DNA of 64,000 nt from Janthinobacterium violaceinigrum (GTDB taxonomy: Bacteria; Pseudomonadota; Gammaproteobacteria; Burkholderiales; Burkholderiaceae_D): contig NZ_WFLI01000036.1 in the NCBI RefSeq assembly GCF_009208555.1, positions 1-64,000 on the forward strand. The letters are read 5' to 3'. The translations under genes were made by a program, and so were the position numbers. This document shows positions 33,525-41,802 of the stretch, one piece after another; position 1 is the first letter of the stretch, and each line of letters begins with the position of its first letter. The notes beneath the pieces are model-generated. The model saw only the letters and a list, made by a program, of their open reading frames with translations. It did no database searches and was not told where the DNA came from.

Positions 33525-34352
33525 TCAGATACCGCGCAGCAACTCGTTGATGCCGGTCTTGGCGCGGGTCTTCGCATCCACGCGCTTGACGATCACGGCG
33601 CAGTACAGCGAGTACTTGCCGTCTTCCGAAGGCAGGTTGCCCGAGACCACGACGGAGCCCGCTGGCACGCGGCCGTAGGTCACTTCGCCCGTGGCGCGGT
33701 CGTAGATCTTGGTCGACTGGCCGATGTACACGCCCATCGAGATGACGGAGTTTTCTTCGATGATCACGCCTTCGACGATTTCCGAACGGGCGCCGATGAA
33801 GCAGTTGTCTTCGATGATGGTCGGGTTCGCTTGCATGGGCTCCAGCACGCCGCCGATGCCGACGCCGCCGGACAGGTGGACGTTCTTGCCGATCTGTGCG
33901 CAGGAACCGACGGTGGCCCAGGTGTCGACCATGGCGCCTTCATCGACGTAGGCGCCGATGTTGACGTAGGACGGCATCAGCACGACGTTCTTGGCGATGA
34001 AGCTGCCGCGGCGGGCAACGGCTGGCGGCACCACGCGGAAGCCGCCCTTGGCGAAGTCTTCCTTCGTGTAGTTGGCGAACTTGGTCGGCACCTTGTCGTA
34101 GAACTGCATCGTGCCATCCGATGGCAGCACGACGTTGTCTTCCAGGCGGAACGACAGCAGCACGGCTTTCTTGACCCATTGGTTGACAACCCAGTCGCCC
34201 GAGGTCTTTTCCGCCACGCGGATGCTGCCGTTGTCCAGGCCATTGATGACGTGGGAGACGGCGTCGCGCAGTTCGGCCGTGCCGTTGCCCGGATTGATCT
34301 CGGCGCGGTTTTCCCAGGCCTGGTCGATGATGTTTTGCAGTTGTTGGCTCAT
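33525..34352 (-). CDS. dapD: Tetrahydrodipicolinate N-succinyltransferase DapD
   Basis: 275 residues. The start MSQQLQNIIDQAWENRAEI, the hexapeptide-repeat left-handed beta-helix (about 100-230) and the GRVPAGSVVVSGNLP segment are characteristic. It uses succinyl-CoA to succinylate tetrahydrodipicolinate. Follows dapC by 13 bases, so the two are one operon. Confidence 0.96.
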   Translation of the reverse strand: MSQQLQNIIDQAWENRAEINPGNGTAELRDAVSHVINGLDNGSIRVAEKTSGDWVVNQWVKKAVLLSFRLEDNVVLPSDGTMQFYDKVPTKFANYTKEDFAKGGFRVVPPAVARRGSFIAKNVVLMPSYVNIGAYVDEGAMVDTWATVGSCAQIGKNVHLSGGVGIGGVLEPMQANPTIIEDNCFIGARSEIVEGVIIEENSVISMGVYIGQSTKIYDRATGEVTYGRVPAGSVVVSGNLPSEDGKYSLYCAVIVKRVDAKTRAKTGINELLRGI

Positions 34353-34365
34353 GATGATGTCTTGT

Positions 34366-35595
34366 TTAGTTGATTGAGGCGGATGCGGAAAGCTGCTGGC
34401 AGAATTTTACTATGCGTAAGGCCGCTTCCAGCCCTTCGGCCGTTTCGGCCACCAGGGCCATGCGGATGCGGTTGCGGCCCGGGTTGATGCCGTGCGCGTC
34501 GCGCGCCAGGTAGCTGCCAGGCAATACCGTGACATTATATTCGGCGTACAGGCGTTGCGCGAATTCGGTGTCGGACAGGCCCGTGCGGCTGACGTCGGCC
34601 CACAGGTAGAAGCCGGCGTCCGGCAGTTGCACGTCCATCACCGATTGCAGCAGCGGCGTGATGGCGTCGAACTTGGCGCGGTACTTGGCGCGATTTTCCT
34701 CGACATGGGTTTCGTCGTTCCAGGCCGCGACGGAGGCCGCCTGCACGGCAGGGCTCATGGCGCCGCCGTGGTAGGTTCGGTAGAGCAGGAATTTTTTCAG
34801 CACTTCCGCGTCGCCGGCGACAAAGCCCGAGCGCATGCCCGGCACGTTCGAGCGCTTCGACAGACTGGAAAACACCACCAGGCGCGCATACGGGCGCTCG
34901 ATGGTGGACAGGCCCAGCATGTGCGCCGCCTGCAGCGCGCCAAGCGGCGGCGTGTCGCCGTGGTAGATCTCGGAATAGCACTCGTCGGCGGCGATGACGA
35001 AGTCGTAGCGCTCGGACAGGGCGAACAAATGTTCCCAGTCCGTCAGGGTCAGCACGGCGCCCGTCGGGTTGCCCGGCGAGCACAAAAACAGCAGTTTGAC
35101 CTTTTCCCACACGCTGGCCGGTACGCTGTCGTAGTCGCAGCCGAAATTGCGCGCCGGGTCGGAATTGACGAAATACGGTTCGGCGCCGGCCAGGTAGGCC
35201 GCGCCTTCATAGATCTGGTAAAACGGGTTCGGGCTGATCACCAGCGAGCCGGCCGACGGATCGATCACCGTTTGCGCCAGCGCAAACAGCGCTTCGCGCG
35301 AACCGTTTACGGGCAGGATTTGCGTGGCAGGATTGAGCGTGGGGATGCCATAGCGGCGTTCCAGCCAGCCGGCGATGGCGCCGCGCAAGGCTTCCGAGCC
35401 GATGGTGGTCGGATAGCTGGCCAGGCCGTGAATATTGTCGACCAATGCCTGCTCGATGAAGGCCGGCGTCGGGTGCTTGGGTTCGCCCATGCCCAGGCTG
35501 ATGGGCGCATAGTCGGGGTTGACCGTCACGCCGGCAAACAGCTGGCGCAGCTTTTCAAATGGATATGGTTGCAGTTTAGCAAGAAGTGGATTCAC
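34366..35595 (-). CDS. dapC: Succinyldiaminopimelate transaminase DapC
   Basis: 409 residues; fold type I aminotransferase. It has SLGMGEPKHPTP near the N-terminus, SPGNPTGA, the DECYSEIYHG aspartate/tyrosine that contact PLP, and the SSLSKRSNVPGMRSGF lysine. It makes N-succinyl-LL-diaminopimelate. It is the first gene of the dapC-dapD operon. Confidence 0.93.
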   Translation of the reverse strand: MNPLLAKLQPYPFEKLRQLFAGVTVNPDYAPISLGMGEPKHPTPAFIEQALVDNIHGLASYPTTIGSEALRGAIAGWLERRYGIPTLNPATQILPVNGSREALFALAQTVIDPSAGSLVISPNPFYQIYEGAAYLAGAEPYFVNSDPARNFGCDYDSVPASVWEKVKLLFLCSPGNPTGAVLTLTDWEHLFALSERYDFVIAADECYSEIYHGDTPPLGALQAAHMLGLSTIERPYARLVVFSSLSKRSNVPGMRSGFVAGDAEVLKKFLLYRTYHGGAMSPAVQAASVAAWNDETHVEENRAKYRAKFDAITPLLQSVMDVQLPDAGFYLWADVSRTGLSDTEFAQRLYAEYNVTVLPGSYLARDAHGINPGRNRIRMALVAETAEGLEAALRIVKFCQQLSASASIN

Positions 35596-35646
35596 GGAGC
35601 GGACCAGGGCAAGAGTGGAAAGACGATGTGGCTTAGCAATGACTGA

Positions 35647-35690
35647 ACTTGGTAATGACTTGGTAATGGCTGAAAATAAGGGCTGAAAAT
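35647..35690. repeat. Short tandem duplications upstream of dapC
   Basis: ACTTGGTAATG occurs twice back to back at 35647-35657 and 35658-35668. GGCTGAAAAT then occurs twice at 35668-35677 and 35681-35690. The block is 52 bases from the dapC start and so may affect its leader. Confidence 0.7.
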
Positions 35691-35836
35691 GACTGAGCGG
35701 TTGCTTGGCGCGGCAGGCTTGATGCCGGTCAAATAATCAGCTGCGTCTTTCATTATAGCCGTCCTCGCGGGCCCGCTGTGCAAGCGGGGTCAGCCGGATG
35801 GCTGCCCGGCTTGTCCGGGCATGCCGCAGCGGGGAG

Positions 35837-35856
35837 TGCCGCGCCATGGCGCGGCA
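35837..35856. promoter_or_regulatory. 20-bp perfect palindrome before tsaB
   Basis: TGCCGCGCCATGGCGCGGCA reads identically on both strands and lies 14 bases before the tsaB start, followed by AAGG and a TAAAAT -10-like box. It may be an operator or a hairpin in the leader. Its protein partner is unknown. Confidence 0.55.
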
Positions 35857-35870
35857 AGGTAAAATACGCT

Positions 35871-36596
35871 ATGTCTACCTTACTTCCCACCTTACTTGCT
35901 ATTGAAACCTCGTCCGAACTCGCCTCCTGCGCCTTGCTGCGCGGCGATGTCGTCCTGTCCCGCGCCTCGTCGGGCGTGCGCACCCATTCCCAATCCATCT
36001 TGCCGATGGTGCAGGAATTGCTGGCGGAAGCGGGCGTAACCCTGGCGGACGTGGACGCCATCGCCTACGGCTCCGGCCCCGGTTCGTTTACGGGCGTGCG
36101 CACGGCTTGCGGCATCGCCCAGGGCCTGGCCTACGGCGCCAGCCTGCCCGTCGTGCCCGTCGTCACGCTCGACGCCATGGCGCTGGCATGCCACCAGCAG
36201 CATGGCGCGCAGCGCATCGTGACCGTGCTCGACGCCCGCATGGGCGAAGTGTACTGGGCGCAATACGATTACCAGGATGGCTTGCAGGCCATCGTGCCGC
36301 CGGCCCTGAGCGCGCCGGCCGGCGTGCTGCCGCAAGGCGACGTCGTCGGTTGCGGCAACGGTTTTGGCACTTATGCCGACGCCCTGGCCCCGCTGCCGTG
36401 CGCCGCGACTGCCGACGCCGCCATCATGCCGCACGCCGTGCAGGTGGGGCAGCTGGCGCGCATCGCTTTTGCGGCCGGCCATTTCGTCAAGGCGGCCGAT
36501 GCACAGCCTTTGTATTTGCGCAACAAGATCGCTTACACGAGCGCGGAACGGCTGGACATGCAACAGGCCAAGGCCGCTGCGGAGTCGGCACAATGA
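35871..36596 (+). CDS. tsaB: tRNA threonylcarbamoyladenosine biosynthesis protein TsaB
   Basis: 241 residues. It begins with TLLAIETSSELASCALL and has THSQSILPMVQELL and GSGPGSFTGVRTA, as expected for TsaB. It is the partner of TsaD in making the t6A37 base of ANN-decoding tRNAs. Its stop overlaps the rimI start (ATGA), a common arrangement. Confidence 0.95.
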   Translation: MSTLLPTLLAIETSSELASCALLRGDVVLSRASSGVRTHSQSILPMVQELLAEAGVTLADVDAIAYGSGPGSFTGVRTACGIAQGLAYGASLPVVPVVTLDAMALACHQQHGAQRIVTVLDARMGEVYWAQYDYQDGLQAIVPPALSAPAGVLPQGDVVGCGNGFGTYADALAPLPCAATADAAIMPHAVQVGQLARIAFAAGHFVKAADAQPLYLRNKIAYTSAERLDMQQAKAAAESAQ

Positions 36597-37099
36597 GTGT
36601 GGCGGGCCAGGACGCAGTGACGCAGGCCGGCAGTGCTGCATGGGACTTGCTGCGCCTCGACTATCAGCCGATGCTGGAGACGGACCTGTCCGAGGTGCTG
36701 GCGCTGGAGCAGCGCGTGTATCCGCATCCCTGGACGCATGGCAACTTCGTCGATTCCCTCAAGAGCGGCTATCCGGCCTGGGTGCTGCGCGACGTGGATG
36801 GCACCTTGCTCGGCTACTTTTTGCTGATGCTGGTCGTCGACGAGGCGCACTTGCTGAACGTGGCCGTCGAGGGCGCCATCCAGGGACAGGGCCTGGGCCG
36901 TTTCCTGCTGAACCAGTCCTGCGCCTGCGCGCGCCAGCTGGGCATGGAATCGATGCTGCTGGAAGTCCGCCCGTCGAACGTGCGCGCGCTCGATATTTAC
37001 CAGCGCTATGGATTTGAACAGATAGGCCGGCGCAAGGGATATTATCCGGCCAGCAACTCGCAACGTGAGGACGCCATCGTGATGCGTTATACCTTATGA
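36593..37099 (+). CDS. rimI: Ribosomal protein S18 alanine N-acetyltransferase RimI
   Basis: 168 residues; GNAT fold. It has HPWTHGNFVDSL, the acetyl-CoA loop QGQGLGRFLL and EVRPSNVRALDIYQRYGFEQIGRRKGYY. It acetylates the N-terminal alanine of S18. Gene overlaps tsaB by 4 bases and the next gene by 4 bases. Confidence 0.94.
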   Translation: MSVAGQDAVTQAGSAAWDLLRLDYQPMLETDLSEVLALEQRVYPHPWTHGNFVDSLKSGYPAWVLRDVDGTLLGYFLLMLVVDEAHLLNVAVEGAIQGQGLGRFLLNQSCACARQLGMESMLLEVRPSNVRALDIYQRYGFEQIGRRKGYYPASNSQREDAIVMRYTL

Positions 37100-38010
37100 G
37101 CCGCAGCGCCGTTTTTCTCGATGAAATGGGCGTGGGGCCATTGTGGCGCTTGCGCCACGGCGCCGCGCCCGAGGCCGTTGACACTGTCGTCGCGGCTCCC
37201 GTGGACGTGCAAGCTGCCGCGGTGCAGCCTGTGGCCGAAGCGCTTGAAATAGTAACTGAGGTGGTAGCCGAGGTGGTTGCCGAAGTGCAGGTGGAGGCGC
37301 CTGTCGCCGTTGCTGCTGCGCCCGTCGCCGCCACGCCGGTCCCCGCCGCCACACCAGCGCCCGCCGTGGCGGCGCCTGACGACACGGCCTGGTTCGACGA
37401 TGCACCGCCGCCACCGCCCGCCAGACAGCTGAGCGACGCCGATATCGCCGCCCTCGACTGGGATGGCTTGACGGCGGCCGTCGCCAAGTGCGCGCGCTGC
37501 GACTTGTGCAAGACGCGCAAGGGCGTCGTCATGGGCCGTGGCGACCGCCAGGGCGATTGGCTGATGCTGGCCAGCAGCCCGTCGCGCGCGGAAGAACGGG
37601 AAGGGCGCGCCTTGCCGGGCGAGCAGGGAAAATTGCTCGACAATATGCTGAAAGCCATCGAAGTCGACGCCAGCCGCGATGTGTATGTCACCCACCTGCT
37701 GAAATGCCGTCCGCTCGACGAGGCAGGCCAGGAACGCTTGCCCACCGAAGCCGAGTCGGCCGCCTGCCGTCCGTATTTCGAGCGCGAACTGGCCCTGCTG
37801 CAGCCGCGCACCATCATCACCCTCGGTTCGATGGCCGCCGCCGGCATCACTCCCGGCGAGAAACCCGTGCGTGGCACCGTGCGCCAGCTGGGCCATGCCT
37901 CTGTCGTTGCCACCTTCCACCCGGAAATGTTGCTGCAGGACGAGACAGGCAAGGCCAAAGCGCGCGCCTGGGCCGACCTGTGTCTGGCAAAAAGCACGCA
38001 CGGTGATTGA
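37096..38010 (+). CDS. Family 4-type uracil-DNA glycosylase with altered active-site motif
   Basis: 304 residues. An Ala/Val/Pro-rich, acidic linker fills residues 30-110. The glycosylase domain follows with likely Fe-S cysteines at 132/135, 204 and 224 (KCARC, LLKCRP, SAACRP) and the HPE motif at 275-277. In place of the catalytic GEAPG motif the protein has ASSPS (159-163), so the catalytic glutamate position is Ser160. It may be an inactive or specialised glycosylase that recognises damage without cutting in the normal way. Overlaps rimI (ATGA) and DUF1853. Confidence 0.85.
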   Translation: MSRSAVFLDEMGVGPLWRLRHGAAPEAVDTVVAAPVDVQAAAVQPVAEALEIVTEVVAEVVAEVQVEAPVAVAAAPVAATPVPAATPAPAVAAPDDTAWFDDAPPPPPARQLSDADIAALDWDGLTAAVAKCARCDLCKTRKGVVMGRGDRQGDWLMLASSPSRAEEREGRALPGEQGKLLDNMLKAIEVDASRDVYVTHLLKCRPLDEAGQERLPTEAESAACRPYFERELALLQPRTIITLGSMAAAGITPGEKPVRGTVRQLGHASVVATFHPEMLLQDETGKAKARAWADLCLAKSTHGD

Positions 38011-38941
38011 CGGGGCCGCCGGCGCTTTCCAGGCCCGCTTCGAGCGCCGCTGGGGCCACCTGACGCACCCCCGCGTGCGTGCGCTGGCCTGGCTGCTCGA
38101 TTCGCCCGACTTGCTGGACCCGGCCAGTCCCCACTGGGGTGGGCGCATCGCCAGCCTCGCGCCCGTCACGCCTGCCTTGGCTGCCTGGCTGGGGGCGCTG
38201 CAAGAGGACCCGTCGCCGCTCGATGCGGCGCTGGGGCCGAAATTCTATTCCCGCCTGGGCCTGTATGCTGAAAAGCTGCTGGCCTTTTATTTTGCACAGC
38301 ATGGACTGCTGCAAGCGCATGGCTTGCAAGTGCAGGTGAACCGCAACGATACGGTGGGCGAGTTCGATTTCCTGCTGCGTGACGGAGATTCGCTGTTGCA
38401 CTGGGAATTTGCCACCAAGTTCTACCTGCTCGAAGGCGCGCCCGATCCCGGTGTCTTCAATCACTTGATCGGCCCCAACCTGGCCGATACCCTGGGCTTG
38501 AAGATGCGCAAGATCCTGGACAAGCAACTGGCCTTGTCCCGCCATCCGGCCGCGCAAGGCTTGCTGGCGCAGCCCGTGCGCGCGGCGCAGGCGCTGGTCA
38601 AGGGCTGGCTGTTCTATGCGGCCGGTGCCACGCCCGCCCTGGACGGTATTTCCCACGAACACGGACACGGTTTCTGGTGCACGCCGGCACAACTGCCGGC
38701 GCAGCGCTATGTCGTGCTGCCGCGTCTGCAATGGCTGGCGCCATTCAAGGGGCGCGACGTGGACGTGCTGGACGTGGATGCCTTGCGCGCGCAGTTGTTT
38801 GATCTGGCGCAACCCGTGATGGTGGCTACGGTGGATACTGTCGAAGGCTGGGAAGTGGAACGCGAGAGAGGGTTTGTCGTGCCCCACGACTGGACGGAGC
38901 AGGCTGCCGCGCGGCGAATAACGGGCGCGCTACCTGCGTAA
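38003..38941 (+). CDS. DUF1853 protein, PD-(D/E)xK-like features
   Basis: 312 residues from a GTG at 38003, which lies inside the glycosylase gene (8-base overlap). Conserved DUF1853 segments include KFYSRLGLYAEKLLAFYF and NDTVGEFDFLL...LHWEFATKFYLL. The pattern Glu120-x-Asp122 followed 13 residues later by Glu135-x3-Lys139 resembles a nuclease core. Linked in translation to a DNA glycosylase, it could work in DNA repair, but activity is inferred only. Confidence 0.85.
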   Translation: MIDGAAGAFQARFERRWGHLTHPRVRALAWLLDSPDLLDPASPHWGGRIASLAPVTPALAAWLGALQEDPSPLDAALGPKFYSRLGLYAEKLLAFYFAQHGLLQAHGLQVQVNRNDTVGEFDFLLRDGDSLLHWEFATKFYLLEGAPDPGVFNHLIGPNLADTLGLKMRKILDKQLALSRHPAAQGLLAQPVRAAQALVKGWLFYAAGATPALDGISHEHGHGFWCTPAQLPAQRYVVLPRLQWLAPFKGRDVDVLDVDALRAQLFDLAQPVMVATVDTVEGWEVERERGFVVPHDWTEQAAARRITGALPA

Positions 38942-39044
38942 TGCCTGGGTCTGACCCGCCAGGTCAGCCCTCGAAATTCATGCTGCTGCGCGCGAATCAA
39001 GGACAGGTTATCGGATGTAAAACGCTCAACCCAAAACGAAATCC

Positions 39045-39071
39045 GGGGTCAGACCCTGAGGGTCTGACCCC
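39045..39071. repeat. GGGGTCAGACCC palindrome
   Basis: GGGGTCAGACCC and GGGTCTGACCCC form a perfect 12-bp stem with a TGA loop. It lies between the convergent DUF1853 and lplT genes and can act as a bidirectional terminator. Related GGGGTCAG sequence occurs at 21171 and near 38949. Confidence 0.85.
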
Positions 39072-39085
39072 AGCCCTTGCTGGGT

Positions 39086-40348
39086 TTAATGTTTTTGCTC
39101 GCCGATCAAGGACAGATTATCGTGCTCGGCCTGGTTCAACTTGTGTTTGCGCATGATCATGTACATGGTGCCGGCCACGAACAGGCCGAACAGGGTGATG
39201 ATGATGTTCAGCGGCAGGTGCAGGCGGATCATGATCGAATACACGGCCAGCATGGTGAGGATCGACAGGTTTTCATTGAAGTTCTGCACGGCGATGGAGT
39301 GGCCAGCGCTCATCAGCACGTGGCCGCGGTGTTGCAGCAGGGCATTCATTGGCACGACGAAAAAGCCGGACAGGGCGCCGATCAGTATCAGCAGCGGGTA
39401 GGCGATCCATACGGAATGCACTTGCGTCATCATCATGACGATCACGCCCATGGCGATGCCCAGCGGAATGACGGTCAGTGACTTGCGCAGCGGAATGAAG
39501 CGGGCCGACAGCACGGCGCCGGCAGCCACGCCGATGGCCACCACGCCCACCAGGCTGGTTGCCTTGTCGAAAGGCATGTTCAAGGATTGCTTGGCCCATT
39601 CCAGCACGATCAGCTGCAAGGTGGCGCCGGCGCCCCAGAACAGGGTCGTCACGGCCAGGGTGATCTGGCCCAGCTTGTCTTTCCACAGAATGGAATAGCA
39701 ATTGGCAAAATCGGTGATCAGTTTGATAGGATTGCGTTCCTGGTGCGGATACACGCAGCCCGTGTCGGGAATCTTCAGGTTGGCCAGGGTCGCCAGCGCA
39801 TAGATGCCGACCACCACGCACAGGGCCGCTTCCGTCTTGTTGGTGATGCCCGTGTCGATCAGCGGGATGTCGATGGACAGCAGCATGTCGGACACGTGGC
39901 CGCTGACGAGCGCGCCGCCCATGACGGTGCCCAGGATGATGGAAGTGACGGTCAAGCCTTCGATCCAGCCATTCGCCGCCACCAGCTTTTCCGGCGGCAA
40001 CAGTTCCGTCAGGATGCCGTACTTGGCGGGCGAGTACACGGCCGCGCCAAAACCCACGACGGCGTAGGCCAGCAGCGGATGCACGTGGAAGAAGACGAGG
40101 GCGCAGCCGAAGATCTTGACCATGTTGGCGATGAACATGACCTTGCCTTTGGGCAATGCATCCGCGAAGGCGCCGACAAAAGCGGCCAACAGCACGTAAA
40201 ACAGCACGAACGATAGTTTGAGCAGCGGCGTGATCCACGCCGGGGATTTCATGGACACCAATAAATCGACGGCGACAAAAAAGAGGGCGTTATCGGCCAG
40301 CGAGGAAAAGAACTGCGCCGCCATGATGGTATAAAAACCACGATTCAT
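39086..40348 (-). CDS. lplT: Lysophospholipid transporter LplT-like MFS protein
   Basis: 420 residues, about 11-12 membrane segments. It begins MNRGFYTIMAAQFFSSLADNALFF and has GFGAAVYSPAKYGILTELLPPEKLVAANGWIEGLTV, both hallmarks of LplT. It flips lysophospholipids across the inner membrane for re-acylation. No aas acyltransferase gene is next to it. Its 3' end is partly repeated just beyond the stop. Confidence 0.9.
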   Translation of the reverse strand: MNRGFYTIMAAQFFSSLADNALFFVAVDLLVSMKSPAWITPLLKLSFVLFYVLLAAFVGAFADALPKGKVMFIANMVKIFGCALVFFHVHPLLAYAVVGFGAAVYSPAKYGILTELLPPEKLVAANGWIEGLTVTSIILGTVMGGALVSGHVSDMLLSIDIPLIDTGITNKTEAALCVVVGIYALATLANLKIPDTGCVYPHQERNPIKLITDFANCYSILWKDKLGQITLAVTTLFWGAGATLQLIVLEWAKQSLNMPFDKATSLVGVVAIGVAAGAVLSARFIPLRKSLTVIPLGIAMGVIVMMMTQVHSVWIAYPLLILIGALSGFFVVPMNALLQHRGHVLMSAGHSIAVQNFNENLSILTMLAVYSIMIRLHLPLNIIITLFGLFVAGTMYMIMRKHKLNQAEHDNLSLIGEQKH

Positions 40349-40618
40349 TCTGGAATGCCTGAAATCATATCTGGCTTGCTTTATACCACGAAAAAACGGC
40401 AAACCCCAAGTTTGGACGGGGCCGCTTTGCATAGTCTTGCCTAAGCGAAGCTTAATTTTTCTGCCGTAGAAAAATACACATACATGTGAGCATTTTATAC
40501 ATGCTGTCGTGGGCGACCATCGCGCCCATCGCTTTCCAGGCTTGCCGCCCGCAGCTCGCCGCCCGCATCCGGCCCATCCGGTAAAATACGGCTTTCCCAC
40601 CCGCCGTGAACCACGCTT

Positions 40619-41722
40619 ATGCCCAGGCCCCTCATCGCCACCATCCATCTCGATGCCATGCAACACAATCTGGCGCGCGCCCGTGCCTGCGCCCGCGGCG
40701 CCAAGGTGTGGGCCGTCGTCAAGGCAAATGCATATGGCCATGGCCTGGAACGGGCCATGCGGGGCTTTGCCGATGCCGATGGCCTGGCGCTGGTCGAGGT
40801 CGACTATGCCGTGCGCTTGCGCGAATTGGGCTGGACCAAGCCCATCTTGCTGCTGGAAGGTTTTTTTGACGCCAGCGATCTGCCCGTCATGGCGCAATAT
40901 GGCTTGAACGGCAGCGTGCATTGCGAAGAACAGATTGCCCTGCTGGCGGCGGCACGCCTGCCGCACGCCATCGATGTGCACCTGAAAATGAATACGGGCA
41001 TGAATCGCCTGGGCTTTACGCCGGACGCCGTGGCCGGCGCGTATGCGCGCCTGCGCGCCATGCCCCATATCGGCACGATCACCCTGATGACGCATTTCGC
41101 CAATGCGGACGAGGCGGCGCCCACGCGGCTGCCCCTGGCCCAGCAGATGCTGCGCTTCGAGGCGGGTGCGGCCAGCATCGGCGCCGGCGTTGGCACATCA
41201 TTGCCGCGCAGCCTGTGCAATTCGGCCGGCCTGCTGCTGCACCAGCTCGACAGCGACTGGGTGCGCCCCGGCATCATGCTGTACGGCGGCACGCCCAGCG
41301 GCGCTCCCGGCGGCACGTCCGCACAGGCGTTCGGCTTGCTGCCCACCATGACCTTGCGCAGCAGCATCATCGGCATCCAGGACATTGCTGCCGGCGACGT
41401 CGTGGGCTACGGCAGCCGCTACGAAGCGGCCGGCAATATCAAGGTGGGCGTGGTGGCCTGCGGCTATGCGGACGGCTACCCGCGCCATGCGCCCGAAGGC
41501 ACGCCCGTGCTCGTCGACGGCGTGCGCACGGGCCTCATCGGCAGGGTCTCGATGGATATGCTGATGGTGGACTTGACGCACGTGCCCGGCGCGCGGGTCG
41601 GCAGCAGCGTGACTTTATGGGGGCAGGGCATGCCGATCGACGAGGTGGCCTTGGCCGCCGGCACCATCGGCTACGAGCTGATGTGCGCACTGGCGCCCCG
41701 CGTGCCCGTGAACGAGGCGTGA
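40619..41722 (+). CDS. alr: Alanine racemase
   Basis: 367 residues. The PLP lysine is Lys35 in VVKANAYGHG, and the second catalytic residue is the tyrosine in GYGSRYEA. C-terminal beta domain with GRVSMDMLMVDL. It makes D-alanine for peptidoglycan. One copy is seen here and whether it is the biosynthetic or catabolic form cannot be told. 80 bases upstream of radA. Confidence 0.95.
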   Translation: MPRPLIATIHLDAMQHNLARARACARGAKVWAVVKANAYGHGLERAMRGFADADGLALVEVDYAVRLRELGWTKPILLLEGFFDASDLPVMAQYGLNGSVHCEEQIALLAAARLPHAIDVHLKMNTGMNRLGFTPDAVAGAYARLRAMPHIGTITLMTHFANADEAAPTRLPLAQQMLRFEAGAASIGAGVGTSLPRSLCNSAGLLLHQLDSDWVRPGIMLYGGTPSGAPGGTSAQAFGLLPTMTLRSSIIGIQDIAAGDVVGYGSRYEAAGNIKVGVVACGYADGYPRHAPEGTPVLVDGVRTGLIGRVSMDMLMVDLTHVPGARVGSSVTLWGQGMPIDEVALAAGTIGYELMCALAPRVPVNEA

Positions 41723-41756
41723 CCGCAGGCGGCGATTTGTATATACTGTGAATCTA

Positions 41757-41772
41757 CTGTATATATAACCAG
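41757..41772 (+). promoter_or_regulatory. LexA-like box upstream of radA
   Basis: CTGTATATATAACCAG matches the LexA consensus CTGT-N8-ACAG in 15 of 16 constrained and typical positions; TA precedes it as in strong boxes. It lies 31 bases before the radA start. This suggests SOS control of radA, but it is based on the motif only. Confidence 0.6.
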
Positions 41773-41802
41773 CTGTTCCACTTTACCCGAGCAAAGTACA
41801 CC

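Noticed and set aside
31711..33678. 655-codon plus-strand frame opposite the FAD monooxygenase
   Set aside because: Shadow frame, no motif, no ribosome site.
40430..40470. Hairpin TAAGC-GAA-GCTTA with T tract upstream of lplT/alr
   Set aside because: Stem of five pairs is too weak to call a terminator, and no gene ends there.
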